A stretch of DNA of 64,000 nt from Coprobacter secundus (GTDB taxonomy: Bacteria > Bacteroidota > Bacteroidia > Bacteroidales > Coprobacteraceae), in NCBI GenBank assembly GCA_000803105.1, contig JTDA01000013.1, positions 1 to 64,000 on the forward strand. Direction: 5' to 3'. Positions within the stretch are counted from its first letter, which is position 1. Each line of letters starts with the position of its first letter. Made by a program: the position numbers and the translations under genes. The notes below the pieces were generated by a model. It was not told the origin of the DNA. It did no database searches and saw only the letters and a list, made by a program, of their open reading frames with translations. Positions 53,772-63,348 of the stretch are shown here, in pieces.

Positions 53772-55409
53772 ATGCGTAGAAAAAATAGATTTTTATATTT
53801 GAACAGGCATAAGATATTGGTAGGCATCTTATGCCTGTTGGTTCTTTGTGCATGGGCACAACATAGACCGAATCCTCCTAAAATTAAACATTTAGCAAAG
53901 ACATCAGTTAAAGATGATCCGCAGAAAAAAGTTTATTTGGAATTTGCAGAGACACTTGATTTTGATGAAAAATTAAATCCTGATTATCAGATATTGAGGG
54001 GAAATGTTCGTTTTCGTAAAGAAGGCATGTATATGTTTTGTGATAGTGCCTATTTTTATGAGACAAGTAATTCTTTAGATGCTTTTGGCAATGTGCGCAT
54101 GGAGCAAGGAGATACATTATTTGTTTATAGTGATGTCATGTTCTACGATGGGGTGACCCAAATTGCCCGTCTTCGTGAAAATGTGAGGATGGAAAATCAA
54201 GATATGGTACTTTTTACAGATAGCCTTAATTATGATTTGGTCCCTAATATAGGATATTTTTTTGAAGGAGGTAAATTAGTTGATAGTGAAAATGAATTGA
54301 CATCTATTTATGGTCAATATAGTCCCGATACCAAACGGGCAGTATTTAATTATGATGTGCAGTTGGTAAATCCAGAATACACATTGTATTCTGATACATT
54401 GGAGTATAGCACGGTAACGAAAATTGCAGATATTTTGGGCCCGTCTGTAATAGTTTCAGATAGTAATGTTATTTATTCGAGAAGGGGATGGTACGATACC
54501 CAGAATAACACATCCATGTTGCTTGACCGTTCTATCGTTGTTAGTAAAAGTCAGCAATTGACGGGTGATACTATTTATTATGATAGGGACAAAGGTTTTG
54601 GTGAAGTATTCGGAAATATGTTTATGAACGATACGTTGCGGAAAGTTATTATGGAGGGACAGTATGGTTTTTATAATGAGAAAACAGAATATTCGTTTGC
54701 AACAGATTCGGCTCGGGTGTTGGAATATTCGGGGATAGATACATTATATTTGCATGCTGATACTTTGAAAGGTTTTACATTACCCGATTCTACTCGTATG
54801 TTGCAAGCTTATTACGGAACGCGGTTTTTTCGTAATGATATGCAGGGTGTATGTGATTCGATGAATTATTTTACTCGGGATTCAGCAATATATATGTATA
54901 AGGATCCGATTGTATGGAGTGATAATTATCAAATATTTGGAGATACGATAAAGGTATTTATGAATGATAGTACAGTAGATTGGGCTCATATTCCTCATTT
55001 TGCATTTGCTGCGCAACAGAAGGATTCTTTGTTCTTTGATCAGTTGGCAGGGAAAGATCTGAAGGCTTATTTTAAAGGGGGACAGTTGGATAAAGTAGAT
55101 GTTAGTGGAAACGTGCAGACAATATTTTATCCTCAGGAAAGAGATTCTTCATACACAGGTTTGAATCGTGCAGAGAGTAGTTTTCTCACAATGTTTTTGA
55201 AGGACCAGAAAATGGATAAACTTATAATGTGGCCTGAAGTGCAGGGAAGCCTGACTCCTGTTCCTATGATAAAGAGGGATCAGCTTTTTTTACCCGATTA
55301 TCAATGGTTTGAAGACTATAGACCTAAAGACTCGGCAGATATATTTCGGAAAATTGTGAAACAAGTAACTGATATGCCGAAAAAGAAACGCCGTTTCAGC
55401 AATCAATAG
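53772..55409 (+). CDS. OstA-like protein, LPS-transport (LptA-like) family
   Basis: The protein has 545 residues. A hydrophobic signal/anchor (about 12-29) is followed by repeated short beta motifs of the OstA jelly-roll type, such as 'YQILRGNVRFRKEGMYMFCDSAYFYE' (outline), 'GNVRMEQGDTLFVYSDVMFY' and 'GDTIYYDRDKGFGEVFGN'. It likely contributes to the periplasmic bridge that carries LPS to the outer membrane, or to its assembly; Bacteroidota have long OstA-type proteins whose exact role is unsettled. It is co-transcribed with the surA-like genes. The C-terminus is basic ('KKKRRFSNQ'). Confidence 0.88.
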   Translation: MRRKNRFLYLNRHKILVGILCLLVLCAWAQHRPNPPKIKHLAKTSVKDDPQKKVYLEFAETLDFDEKLNPDYQILRGNVRFRKEGMYMFCDSAYFYETSNSLDAFGNVRMEQGDTLFVYSDVMFYDGVTQIARLRENVRMENQDMVLFTDSLNYDLVPNIGYFFEGGKLVDSENELTSIYGQYSPDTKRAVFNYDVQLVNPEYTLYSDTLEYSTVTKIADILGPSVIVSDSNVIYSRRGWYDTQNNTSMLLDRSIVVSKSQQLTGDTIYYDRDKGFGEVFGNMFMNDTLRKVIMEGQYGFYNEKTEYSFATDSARVLEYSGIDTLYLHADTLKGFTLPDSTRMLQAYYGTRFFRNDMQGVCDSMNYFTRDSAIYMYKDPIVWSDNYQIFGDTIKVFMNDSTVDWAHIPHFAFAAQQKDSLFFDQLAGKDLKAYFKGGQLDKVDVSGNVQTIFYPQERDSSYTGLNRAESSFLTMFLKDQKMDKLIMWPEVQGSLTPVPMIKRDQLFLPDYQWFEDYRPKDSADIFRKIVKQVTDMPKKKRRFSNQ

Positions 55410-55439
55410 ATAAATGAATTAATACCATTTTGTAGCATC

Positions 55440-57311
55440 ATGAGTGATATTATACAGTTATTACCTGACTCAGTAGCGAATCAGATAGCAGCAGGAGAAG
55501 TAATACAGCGTCCGGCTTCAGTTATAAAAGAATTGGTGGAAAATGCTGTCGATGCAAAAGCTAGTTCGATTCAGGTTATTTTGAAAGATGCAGGACGTAC
55601 TTTGATACAAGTGATAGATAATGGAAAGGGAATGTCTGCTACAGATGCCCGGCTTGCTTTTGAAAGACATGCGACGTCAAAAATTAAAGTGGCAGATGAT
55701 TTGTTTTCGTTGCATACTATGGGATTTAGAGGTGAGGCTCTTGCATCTATTGCTGCTATAGCTCAGGTAGAGTTGCGAACGAAGCGGAAAGAAGATGAGA
55801 TGGGGACTTTGATTACGTTGGCTGCCTCTACGGTAGAATCACAGGAATGTGTGTCGTGTCCTACGGGTTCAAATTTTTGTGTTAAAAATATTTTTTACAA
55901 TGTTCCTGCTCGACGTAAGTTTTTAAAATCCAATCAAGTTGAGTTAAGTAATATTATTAATGAATTTGAACGTATTGCTTTGATAAATCCTGAAGTATCA
56001 TTTATTCTGAAACATAATGATAATGAATTGTTCAATCTTCAGCCGGGTAATTTCAGGCAACGTATTGTTTCCATTTATGGAAAAGGCATGAATCAACAGT
56101 TACTGCCTTTGGAAATAGAAACTTCATTGATAAAGATATCTGGTTATATTGGTAAGCCGGAAGCTGCTCGTAAGCGTAATGCTTTGCAGTATTTTTTTGT
56201 AAATGGGAGATATATGAGACATCCTTATTTCCATAAGGCTGTGATGCAGAGCTATGAACAGTTGATTCCTGTAGGTGAGATGCCGAATTATTTTATTAAT
56301 TTTACAGTAGAGCCTTCTCAAATAGACGTTAACATACATCCGACGAAAACCGAAATAAAATTTGAGAATGAGCAAGCCATATGGCAGATTATTTCAGCGA
56401 CAGTAAAAGAAGCATTAGGAAAATTCAGTGCTGTGCCTTCTATAGACTTTGATATGACCGATGCTCCTGATATTCCAATCTTTCAAAAAAATAATCCAGT
56501 TGCACCTCCTAAGTCTAACTTTAATCCTTCGTATAATCCTTTTAAGATGTCTACAGGAGGAAACAGCCGTCGTCCCGATTTTGATTGGAATAAATTATAC
56601 GCAGGGTTTACGTCAGGACAAGTTCCTGTGGCGGGCAAAGAGGAAGAATCCGAAATATTTGCTTCTGCAATTGATAGGGAAGATGATGAGCTCTCTGAAG
56701 AGAGTTTGATAGTACAATCGGTAATATCTACAGATAATATGGGAGATACTGGTGGAAGTTTTATGCAAATAAGAGGTCGATATATATTGACAAATGTAAA
56801 ATCGGGTTTGATGATAGTAGACCAATACAGGGCTCATGTCCGTATCTTATTTGACCGTTATATGTCATGTATTCAGGCAAAACAAGGTGTTTCTCAACGA
56901 ACACTATTTCCTGAAATTATACAATTGACAACAGCACAGGTGGCCATACTACAAAATATAATGGCTGATTTACAATTTTTAGGTTTTGATTTGTCTGACA
57001 TGGGGAATAATGCTTATTCTGTAAATGGTATTCCTTCAGGTATAGAGGGAGTGAATATTGAGACTTTAATCTGGAATATGCTGGAAACTGCCACAGAAAA
57101 GGGGCGAGATGTAAAAGCCGATATTCATGAGCGATTAGCTTTATCATTAGCTGAAGCAGCGGCTATTCCTTATGGACAGGTTCTTTCGAGTCTTGAAATG
57201 GAACAATTAGTTGGTGATTTGCTGGCTTCGGTTATGCCCAATTATACTCCGGACGGTAAAACAGTCATATCTATTCTTTCAAATGATGAAATTACAAAAC
57301 GCTTTAAGTAA
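55440..57311 (+). CDS. mutL: DNA mismatch repair protein MutL
   Basis: The protein has 623 residues. The GHKL ATPase domain is complete: 'IKELVENAVDAKAS', 'DNGKGM', 'HATSKI' and 'GFRGEALASIAAIAQ'. A linker (about 345-440) of low complexity leads to the C-terminal dimerisation domain (about 440-623). In the endonuclease-type MutL this domain carries DQHA(X)2E(X)4E and a Cys/His-rich metal motif (CPHGRP). Here the corresponding stretch is 'VDQYRAHVRILFDRY', without the Glu residues, and no CPHGRP is visible near the end. The protein therefore resembles the non-endonucleolytic type. It lies 30 bases after the OstA gene. Confidence 0.95.
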   Translation: MSDIIQLLPDSVANQIAAGEVIQRPASVIKELVENAVDAKASSIQVILKDAGRTLIQVIDNGKGMSATDARLAFERHATSKIKVADDLFSLHTMGFRGEALASIAAIAQVELRTKRKEDEMGTLITLAASTVESQECVSCPTGSNFCVKNIFYNVPARRKFLKSNQVELSNIINEFERIALINPEVSFILKHNDNELFNLQPGNFRQRIVSIYGKGMNQQLLPLEIETSLIKISGYIGKPEAARKRNALQYFFVNGRYMRHPYFHKAVMQSYEQLIPVGEMPNYFINFTVEPSQIDVNIHPTKTEIKFENEQAIWQIISATVKEALGKFSAVPSIDFDMTDAPDIPIFQKNNPVAPPKSNFNPSYNPFKMSTGGNSRRPDFDWNKLYAGFTSGQVPVAGKEEESEIFASAIDREDDELSEESLIVQSVISTDNMGDTGGSFMQIRGRYILTNVKSGLMIVDQYRAHVRILFDRYMSCIQAKQGVSQRTLFPEIIQLTTAQVAILQNIMADLQFLGFDLSDMGNNAYSVNGIPSGIEGVNIETLIWNMLETATEKGRDVKADIHERLALSLAEAAAIPYGQVLSSLEMEQLVGDLLASVMPNYTPDGKTVISILSNDEITKRFK

Positions 57312-57316
57312 GTAAT

Positions 57317-58102
57317 ATGCAAAGAGCAATAGCGAAATATCCGGTCATTCCGATGAGGAAAGAGAGGTCCGAAACCAGTGAAATGGTTAATCAACTCATA
57401 TACGGGGAAGCTTTTACAGTTCTTCAGGATGAAGGTCGTTGGTATTATATAGAATCTTCAATTGATGGATACAAAGGCTGGATAGATTGGAAAATGGCCA
57501 GTTTTGTTGATGAAAAGATATGGCAGTCTATACAGGAGTCATACTTTATTGTAAGCTCCCCTTTTGCTGAAATATATGATAATATTACGAGCTCCACAGT
57601 AATTCTTTCTTCAGGAAGTCGTTTACCTTTTTATGATGATGCATTGCAAACTTTCTCATTAGGACCACTTTCTGGACGTCTGATAAGTGGATCAGTGATT
57701 GACCCACAATGGAGAGGAGCTGGAGCTTTGATAAATGACGCTCGTAAATGGTTGAATGCTCCTTATCTATGGGGTGGTAGGCATATATTAGGAACAGACT
57801 GTTCCGGATTTATACAAACGGTATTTGCTATTCAGGGAATTCGGTTGCCTCGTGATGCTCGGGAGCAAGCGTTATGTGGCCGTCGCTTGGAACAACATGA
57901 AATATCAGCTCCTGGAGATTTAGCGTTTTTTTCTAATTCTGAAGGAAAGGTAATACATGTAGGAATTATTCTGACACCAAATACAATAATACATGCATCG
58001 GGTAGTGTGCGGATAGATACTATTGATAACCAAGGTATTTTTAGGAAAGATATGGATAGGTATACGCATATGCTACATTCTCGTTGCCGTTTGATAGAAT
58101 GA
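57317..58102 (+). CDS. NlpC/P60 (C40) peptidase with SH3-like N-terminal domains
   Basis: The protein has 261 residues and no signal peptide. Residues 1-65 form an SH3b domain ('YGEAFTVLQDEGRWYYIESSIDGYKGWI' in outline) and about 70-130 a second divergent one. The NlpC/P60 domain follows with Cys162 in 'TDCSGFIQ', His in 'VIHVGIIL' and a third polar residue in 'IIHASGS'. The architecture matches gamma-D-glutamyl-L-diamino acid endopeptidases (dipeptidyl-peptidase VI type) that act on cell-wall peptides. Being cytoplasmic, it may serve peptidoglycan recycling. The ATG lies five bases after the mutL stop, so the two are tightly linked. The substrate is inferred. Confidence 0.9.
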   Translation: MQRAIAKYPVIPMRKERSETSEMVNQLIYGEAFTVLQDEGRWYYIESSIDGYKGWIDWKMASFVDEKIWQSIQESYFIVSSPFAEIYDNITSSTVILSSGSRLPFYDDALQTFSLGPLSGRLISGSVIDPQWRGAGALINDARKWLNAPYLWGGRHILGTDCSGFIQTVFAIQGIRLPRDAREQALCGRRLEQHEISAPGDLAFFSNSEGKVIHVGIILTPNTIIHASGSVRIDTIDNQGIFRKDMDRYTHMLHSRCRLIE

Positions 58103-58195
58103 AATATATTTTTCATTTTTCTGTATACGTTTTGTCATTTTATCGTAATAAGTACATGTTTTATTTGCACTAAATAATAATAAAAAATAGATAAA

Positions 58196-58534
58196 ATGAA
58201 AAAAGTATTTTGGATAATGATAATGGTATGTATAACATTGAGTAGTTATGCATCTGATAAGAATACAAATGAAAATGCTACAGCGTCATCTGGAAAAATG
58301 GTTGAAGTATATACGGTAAAAGGAATGGTGACTGATGAGGCGGGAGAGTCTTTACCGGGAGTAACAGTAATGGTAAATGGGAAAAAAGTCTTTACTGATT
58401 TAGATGGTCAGTTTAAAGTATCGGGAGTGTGTAAGGACTGTAATATCCAGATAAGCATGATATCTTATCAACCTCAAACTATTTCTTTTGATGCTACAAG
58501 CCAGAAAGAATTGAAAATCTTGTTGAAACAATAG
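58196..58534 (+). CDS. Small secreted protein with a carboxypeptidase-regulatory-like domain
   Basis: The protein has 112 residues. A signal peptide (MKKVFWIMIMVCITLSSYA) is followed by a short polar stretch and one CarboxypepD-regulatory-like/Ig fold (about 40-112: 'VKGMVTDEAGESLPGVTVMVNGKK', 'DGQFKVSG', 'ISYQPQTI', quoted in outline). The fold is the same as the N-terminal domain of SusC proteins, but no barrel follows. It may be a free binding module, or a decayed start of a SusC gene; a terminator directly after the stop argues for an intact small gene. Confidence 0.78.
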   Translation: MKKVFWIMIMVCITLSSYASDKNTNENATASSGKMVEVYTVKGMVTDEAGESLPGVTVMVNGKKVFTDLDGQFKVSGVCKDCNIQISMISYQPQTISFDATSQKELKILLKQ

Positions 58535-58565
58535 AGATAAAATTATATTTCTTTTTGTAAAAAAG

Positions 58566-58593
58566 ACAGGCTGATATGAAGCCTGTTTTTTTT
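58566..58593 (+). terminator. Intrinsic terminator of the 58196-58534 gene
   Basis: ACAGGC (58566-58571) pairs with GCCTGT (58581-58586), flanked by an A run and followed by seven T. Confidence 0.75.
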
Positions 58594-58779
58594 ATGTACT
58601 ATCGAATTTTACGGAATAATTTAGGCGTTACATCATGTATCAAGTCATTTGTTTATTGTCATAAATAAAGTTTTTTTTGTATATATTTTTTATACTCTAC
58701 ATACTTTATACTATTTTTGTTCCCGTTCATAAAGATTTCATCCAAATAAGAATATAGAATAATACGTAAATTTGATATC

Positions 58780-59985
58780 ATGGAGTTAGATATGGCTAAG
58801 CCAAATGCCAGAGTTGATGTGGCAGACGTACTTAGAGGGTTGGCGGTAATGGGCATTATTATCTTGCATAGTATAGAGCATTTTAATTTTTATCAGTTTC
58901 CTGATAGCTCTCCGTTTAAATGGATGCAATTTACCGATAAGGCGATATGGAACGGATTGTTTTTTGCTTTTAGTGGCAAAGCTTATGCAGTTTTTGCATT
59001 ATTGTTTGGATTTAGCTTTTATATTCAAGATGATAATCAAAGACGTCGTGGAGAGGATTTTCGTTTACGGTTTTTATGGCGGTTATTTATACTTTTTGTA
59101 ATTGGGCAATTCAATGCGATGTTCTTCACGGGTGAGATATTGACAATGTACGCTATCATAGGCATAGTCCTGGTATTGTTTTGTAGAGTAAGTAATAAGA
59201 CGCTTCTTGTATTGTCAACGATATTGTTGTTACAGCCTTTAGATTGGGGTAAAATAATATATGCATTATGTAATACAGATTACGAAATAGGGGAGAGCTT
59301 GGCGCGTTATTATTTTGGTGTAGCGTATGAAGTACAATCCAATGGCTCTTTGGGTGATACAATAAAAATGAATTTGTGGGAAGGACAATTGGCAAATATG
59401 ACGTGGGCTCTTGAACATGGCCGTATTCTACAAACTGCCGGGTTATTTTTGTTGGGGTTGTTAGTTGGTCGGAAAAAACTTTTTATACACACACCGGAGA
59501 ACGAGTGGTTTTGGATAAAGGCTTTAATTTTAGGCCTTATTTGCTTTTTCCCTCTATACGGTATTAATAATATGTTGCCGGATTATATTTCTCGTGGAGC
59601 TATTCTTGTTCCATTACAATTAATTATAAGTTCACTGGCAAATCTGAGTTTTATGGTGATATTGGTAACGGGATTATTGTTAGTATTTTATCATGTAAAA
59701 GATAAGTCATTTTTTATGCGTTTTGCTCCCTATGGAAAAATGAGTATGACAAATTATATAGGACAATCTATAGTAGGTTCGTTATTCTTTTATCATTGGG
59801 GATTTTATTTGGGACAATATATGGGGATAACATATAGTTTTTTGTTTGGTATAGTATTATTCCTTTCTCAGTGGATATTTTGTATTTGGTGGATGAAAGG
59901 CCATAAACATGGAATTTTTGAAGGTATTTGGAAAAGGCTTACATGGATAGGCTCATCTCGTGTACCTGAAAGTATTTGGAAGTAG
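58780..59985 (+). CDS. DUF418-family integral membrane protein
   Basis: The protein has 401 residues with about nine or ten membrane helices. It opens with 'RVDVADVLRGLAVMGIIILHSIEHFNF' (outline), the typical DUF418/acyltransferase-3-like start, and has the C-terminal DUF418 block 'APYGKMSMTNYIGQSI'. The role of the family is not established; several members are next to transport genes. It is probably monocistronic: a TATTTTTG box (58712-58719) lies 60 bases upstream. The function cannot be assigned from sequence. Confidence 0.88.
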   Translation: MELDMAKPNARVDVADVLRGLAVMGIIILHSIEHFNFYQFPDSSPFKWMQFTDKAIWNGLFFAFSGKAYAVFALLFGFSFYIQDDNQRRRGEDFRLRFLWRLFILFVIGQFNAMFFTGEILTMYAIIGIVLVLFCRVSNKTLLVLSTILLLQPLDWGKIIYALCNTDYEIGESLARYYFGVAYEVQSNGSLGDTIKMNLWEGQLANMTWALEHGRILQTAGLFLLGLLVGRKKLFIHTPENEWFWIKALILGLICFFPLYGINNMLPDYISRGAILVPLQLIISSLANLSFMVILVTGLLLVFYHVKDKSFFMRFAPYGKMSMTNYIGQSIVGSLFFYHWGFYLGQYMGITYSFLFGIVLFLSQWIFCIWWMKGHKHGIFEGIWKRLTWIGSSRVPESIWK

Positions 59986-60159
59986 GTTCGTTTTAGAATA
60001 TATATATCTTTAAATAATTTATCTATAGCGATGTGCATATAAGCCTTATGTTTTAGGTGAAAATTTTTAATATATAATTTATTATTTAAGTTATTTATTT
60101 GTAGAATAGATAATCTCTTTTTATTTTAATCTCGGACATATAAATTGTTCTCTTTATTG

Positions 60160-60167
60160 TACCTTTG
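60160..60167 (+). promoter_or_regulatory. -7 box ahead of the HAD hydrolase
   Basis: TACCTTTG at 60160-60167 matches TAnnTTTG and lies 24 bases before the ATG at 60191. No good TTTG -33 box is visible upstream. Confidence 0.4.
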
Positions 60168-60190
60168 TTCCAAATTTATAATGATAGATA

Positions 60191-61009
60191 ATGTATAAGC
60201 TAATTGTTTTAGATTTGGACGGAACATTAACAAATGCAAAAAAAGAAATTACTTTACGTACAAAACAAGTTTTACTCAGGGTACAACAAAAAGGAATGAA
60301 GATTGTGCTGGCTTCGGGTAGGCCGACATGTGGTATCATACCTTTGGCAGAAGAGTTGGAACTATCAAAATACGGAGGATTTATTTTATCTTACAATGGA
60401 GGGAAAATCGTTGATTATAAGACAAAAAAAGTTTTGTTTGAGATGATATTGCCCTCAGATGTGATACCTCATCTTTATCGAGCGTCAAAAGAATATGGCA
60501 CTGCGATATTATCATATAAAGATAAATCTATTCTTACTGAACATCCAGAGGATAAATATGTTTTGATAGAAGCTAATCTGAATAAGATGAATATTGAGAG
60601 AGTCGATTCTTTTACTCATGCTTTAAATTTTCCTGTAACAAAATGTTTAATGGTTGGAGAAAGTGGAAAGATAGCCAAGGCTGAAAAGCAATTACAGGAA
60701 AAATTAGGAAATATAATGAGTGTTTATCGCTCGGAACCATTCTTTTTAGAGCTGGTTCCTCAAAGTATTGATAAGGCTAAGTCTTTGGAATATCTTCTTA
60801 ATTATCTAAAAATCTCACAGGACGAAATAATAGCTTGTGGTGATGGATACAATGATGTATCAATGATTCGTTTTGCAGGTTTAGGAGTCGCGATGGCTAA
60901 TGCTTGTGATGATGTAAAAGCTTGTGCTGATTATGTAACATGTTCTAATGAAGAAGATGGTGTGGCACATGTTGTTGAAAAATTTGTTTTAAAGGAAATT
61001 ATAGCTTAG
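60191..61009 (+). CDS. Cof-type HAD-IIB hydrolase (sugar-phosphate phosphatase-like)
   Basis: The protein has 272 residues. HAD motif I is 'VLDLDGTLTN' (Asp8 nucleophile, Asp10 acid/base), motif II 'LASGRP', motif III Lys near 'KAKSLEYLL', and motif IV 'CGDGYNDVSMI'. The C2B cap lies between. The family dephosphorylates sugar phosphates, FMN or phospho-intermediates, and individual specificity is rarely predictable. It may share a message with the RidA gene 23 bases downstream, which would fit a damage-control pair, but this is inference. Confidence 0.9.
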   Translation: MYKLIVLDLDGTLTNAKKEITLRTKQVLLRVQQKGMKIVLASGRPTCGIIPLAEELELSKYGGFILSYNGGKIVDYKTKKVLFEMILPSDVIPHLYRASKEYGTAILSYKDKSILTEHPEDKYVLIEANLNKMNIERVDSFTHALNFPVTKCLMVGESGKIAKAEKQLQEKLGNIMSVYRSEPFFLELVPQSIDKAKSLEYLLNYLKISQDEIIACGDGYNDVSMIRFAGLGVAMANACDDVKACADYVTCSNEEDGVAHVVEKFVLKEIIA

Positions 61010-61032
61010 TATTTAAATAAAATTGAAGTCCT

Positions 61033-61410
61033 ATGAAAAAAGTAATTTCAACATCAAATGCTCCGGCAGCTATCGGTCCGTATAGTCAGGCTATAGAAGC
61101 TGGAAATTTGGTTTTTCTTTCAGGAATGTTACCAATTGATCCTTTCTCGGGTAATATGGTGACTGGAAATATTGCTATACAAACAGAGCAAATTTTAAAG
61201 AATATAGAGGCTCTTCTTAAACAAGCGGGATGTTCTATGGGACAGGTTGTTAAGACGACTGTTTTTTTAACAGACATGGCCCTGTTTTCGGAAATGAATG
61301 AGGTATATGCTCGATATTTTACAAATGACTATCCTGCTCGTTCAGCAGTGGCAGTGAAAGAATTACCAAAAAATAGTCAGATTGAAATAGAAGTAATAGC
61401 AATGAAATAG
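61033..61410 (+). CDS. ridA: RidA-family enamine/imine deaminase
   Basis: The protein has 125 residues, the usual size. 'NAPAAIGPYSQAI' at the start, 'GMLPIDP' and the C-terminal active-site Arg in 'PARSAVAVKELP' with 'QIEIEVIA' match the RidA subfamily (YjgF/YER057c/UK114). It hydrolyses reactive enamines such as 2-aminoacrylate that arise from PLP enzymes, protecting branched-chain and other pathways. It is the second gene after the Cof-type hydrolase and ends before a long palindromic terminator. Confidence 0.95.
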   Translation: MKKVISTSNAPAAIGPYSQAIEAGNLVFLSGMLPIDPFSGNMVTGNIAIQTEQILKNIEALLKQAGCSMGQVVKTTVFLTDMALFSEMNEVYARYFTNDYPARSAVAVKELPKNSQIEIEVIAMK

Positions 61411-61434
61411 TTGCAAAATTTATATTCAAGGTAT

Positions 61435-61470
61435 TTTCTACTTTCTCTTTAAGAGAAAGTAGAAAAATTT
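61435..61470. terminator. Bidirectional terminator between ridA and folC
   Basis: TTTCTACTTTCTCTT (61435-61449) and its exact complement (61451-61465) form a near-perfect palindrome. The two genes converge on it, and A/T tracts lie on both sides. Confidence 0.8.
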
Positions 61471-61487
61471 ATGTATATGTTGTTTTT

Positions 61488-62783
61488 TTAACTGTTTCTA
61501 TTCAAGTACTTTAATAAATCAGCTACAATAAAAGTACTGCCTCCTATAAATATAAAATCATTCGGTTGGCTTTCTTCCAAAGCATGTATATAAGCATCTT
61601 CGACAGTATTGTAAGTTTTTCCGGATAGGCCGAAATGTAGAGCAGCTGTTTTCATTTCATGAGCGGGTAGAGCCCTGGGAATAGAGGCTTGAGTGAAATA
61701 GTAAGTTGCATTTTGGGGTAACAAGGCAAGAACACCGTTGATGTCTTTATCATTTACCATACCGATAACGATTCTTAATGTATCATAAGTTTGAGATGAT
61801 ATTTGTCGAGCGATATATTGCATCCCTCCTGTATTATGGCCTGTATCGCAGATAACTGTAGGATTATTTTGTATTTTTTGCCATCGGCCTTGTAATCCGG
61901 TAAGGGTAGTGACATGAGCAAACCCCTCATATATGGCACTTTGGGATAAAGTATAACCTATTTTAGAAAGAACTTTTATGGCAGTTAATACAGTTGCTGC
62001 ATTTTTTTCTTGACAAAAGCCTCCTAATTCTCCTATAAGGTGAGGATATGATTTTGATTCGAATACCCATTTACCTTCAGGAGTAAAGTGTGCATCCTGT
62101 ATCGGATGTTCTTCTTCGGCAAATAAAATAGGTGCACCGATTTCTTTTGCTTTATCTATAAATACTTTTCTCACCTCTCCATCAGCCTCCCCAATAATAA
62201 CAGGAATGCCTTCTTTTATGATACCTGCTTTTTCTCGGGCAATTTCTGGTAATGTGTGTCCTAAAAATTGCATATGGTCATAACTGATATTTGTGATAAT
62301 AGCCAAGTCCGGAGAAATAATATTTGTGCTATCCAATCGACCTCCTAATCCTGTTTCGATAATTGCAACATCAACTTGACAATAAGCAAAATAGTCGAAA
62401 GCCATCATCATAGTAAGTTCAAAAAACGAAGGATGGATATTTTTAGTTTTCGGTATGTGTTTTTCTGTGAAATTGATAATATATGATTGGGAGATCATTT
62501 CTCCATTTACCCGGATTCTTTCTCTGAAATCTATTAAGTGAGGTGAAGTATATAGTCCTGTTTTATATCCACTTTTTTGGAGAATTGCAGCCAATAGATG
62601 TGATGTAGAACCTTTGCCGTTAGTTCCGGCTATATGAATAGTCTTGAACTTTCGGTGCGGATACCCGAAATATCTGTCTAAAGCTTCGCTGTTTTGTAAT
62701 CCTGGCTTATATGCTTTTGCTCCGATTTGCTGGAATACAGGTAATTGGTTGTATAGATAATCTAAAGTTTGTTCGTATGTCAT
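61488..62783 (-). CDS. folC: Bifunctional folylpolyglutamate synthase / dihydrofolate synthase
   Basis: The protein has 431 residues from ATG 62783 (MTYEQTLDYLY). The frame from 62843 adds 20 residues that overlap the upstream transporter gene and have no family match. The Mur-ligase-type ATP loop is 'HIAGTNGKGSTSHLLA', followed by 'TSPHLIDFRERI', 'IETGLGGRLDSTN' and 'ISYDHMQFLG'. It adds glutamate to dihydropteroate and folates. It starts 14 bases after the chromate-transporter gene and probably belongs to that transcript. Confidence 0.95.
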   Translation of the reverse strand: MTYEQTLDYLYNQLPVFQQIGAKAYKPGLQNSEALDRYFGYPHRKFKTIHIAGTNGKGSTSHLLAAILQKSGYKTGLYTSPHLIDFRERIRVNGEMISQSYIINFTEKHIPKTKNIHPSFFELTMMMAFDYFAYCQVDVAIIETGLGGRLDSTNIISPDLAIITNISYDHMQFLGHTLPEIAREKAGIIKEGIPVIIGEADGEVRKVFIDKAKEIGAPILFAEEEHPIQDAHFTPEGKWVFESKSYPHLIGELGGFCQEKNAATVLTAIKVLSKIGYTLSQSAIYEGFAHVTTLTGLQGRWQKIQNNPTVICDTGHNTGGMQYIARQISSQTYDTLRIVIGMVNDKDINGVLALLPQNATYYFTQASIPRALPAHEMKTAALHFGLSGKTYNTVEDAYIHALEESQPNDFIFIGGSTFIVADLLKYLNRNS

Positions 62784-62797
62784 ATGTTTTATGCATT

Positions 62798-63346
62798 TTA
62801 ATAGATAAAAAATCCAGCAGTACCGGCAAGCACAATTACCCAAATCGGGTGAATTTTAGTGTATCGTACGAGAATAAAGGCTCCGATAGCGATCAATATG
62901 CTGGAAGTATAATCTGGAAAATTTTCTTTGTTCATCAATATAAGAGCAGCCGAGGCAATCAATCCTACTACAACAGGGCGTAATCCGGAAAAGACACTCT
63001 TTATATATGTGTTGTCTTTGTGCCGTAAAAGGATGTGACTGATAAGTAACACTAAAATAAAAGATGGTAAACATACGGCTGTAGTTGCTAATACTGATCC
63101 CCAAATATTTCCATTTGTAGCTACATATCCGATGTATGTGGCACTATTAATACCTATGGGTCCAGGTGTCATTTGCGAGATAGCTACAATATCGGTAAAT
63201 TCTTTGGACGTAAGCCAGGGAGAAGATTCTCCCATATGAATTACTTCGACAGCTTCGTGTTGTATTAAAGACAACATTGCGTATCCGCCACCGAAGCCGA
63301 ATAACCCTATTTTTAGATAGGCTATTAACAAATTAAGATAAACCAT
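62798..63346 (-). CDS. Chromate transporter, second half-size subunit
   Basis: The protein has 182 residues, about half of a long-chain ChrA. It has 'LKIGLFGFGGGYAMLSLIQHEAVEV' (outline) and 'VAISQMTPGPIGINSATYIGY', the signature halves of the CHR family, and four to six predicted helices. Short-chain CHR proteins work as pairs of homologous subunits, and the neighbour upstream is the partner: only two bases separate the stop and the ATG. The physiological substrate in an anaerobe may not be chromate. Confidence 0.92.
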   Translation of the reverse strand: MVYLNLLIAYLKIGLFGFGGGYAMLSLIQHEAVEVIHMGESSPWLTSKEFTDIVAISQMTPGPIGINSATYIGYVATNGNIWGSVLATTAVCLPSFILVLLISHILLRHKDNTYIKSVFSGLRPVVVGLIASAALILMNKENFPDYTSSILIAIGAFILVRYTKIHPIWVIVLAGTAGFFIY

Positions 63347-63348
63347 TA

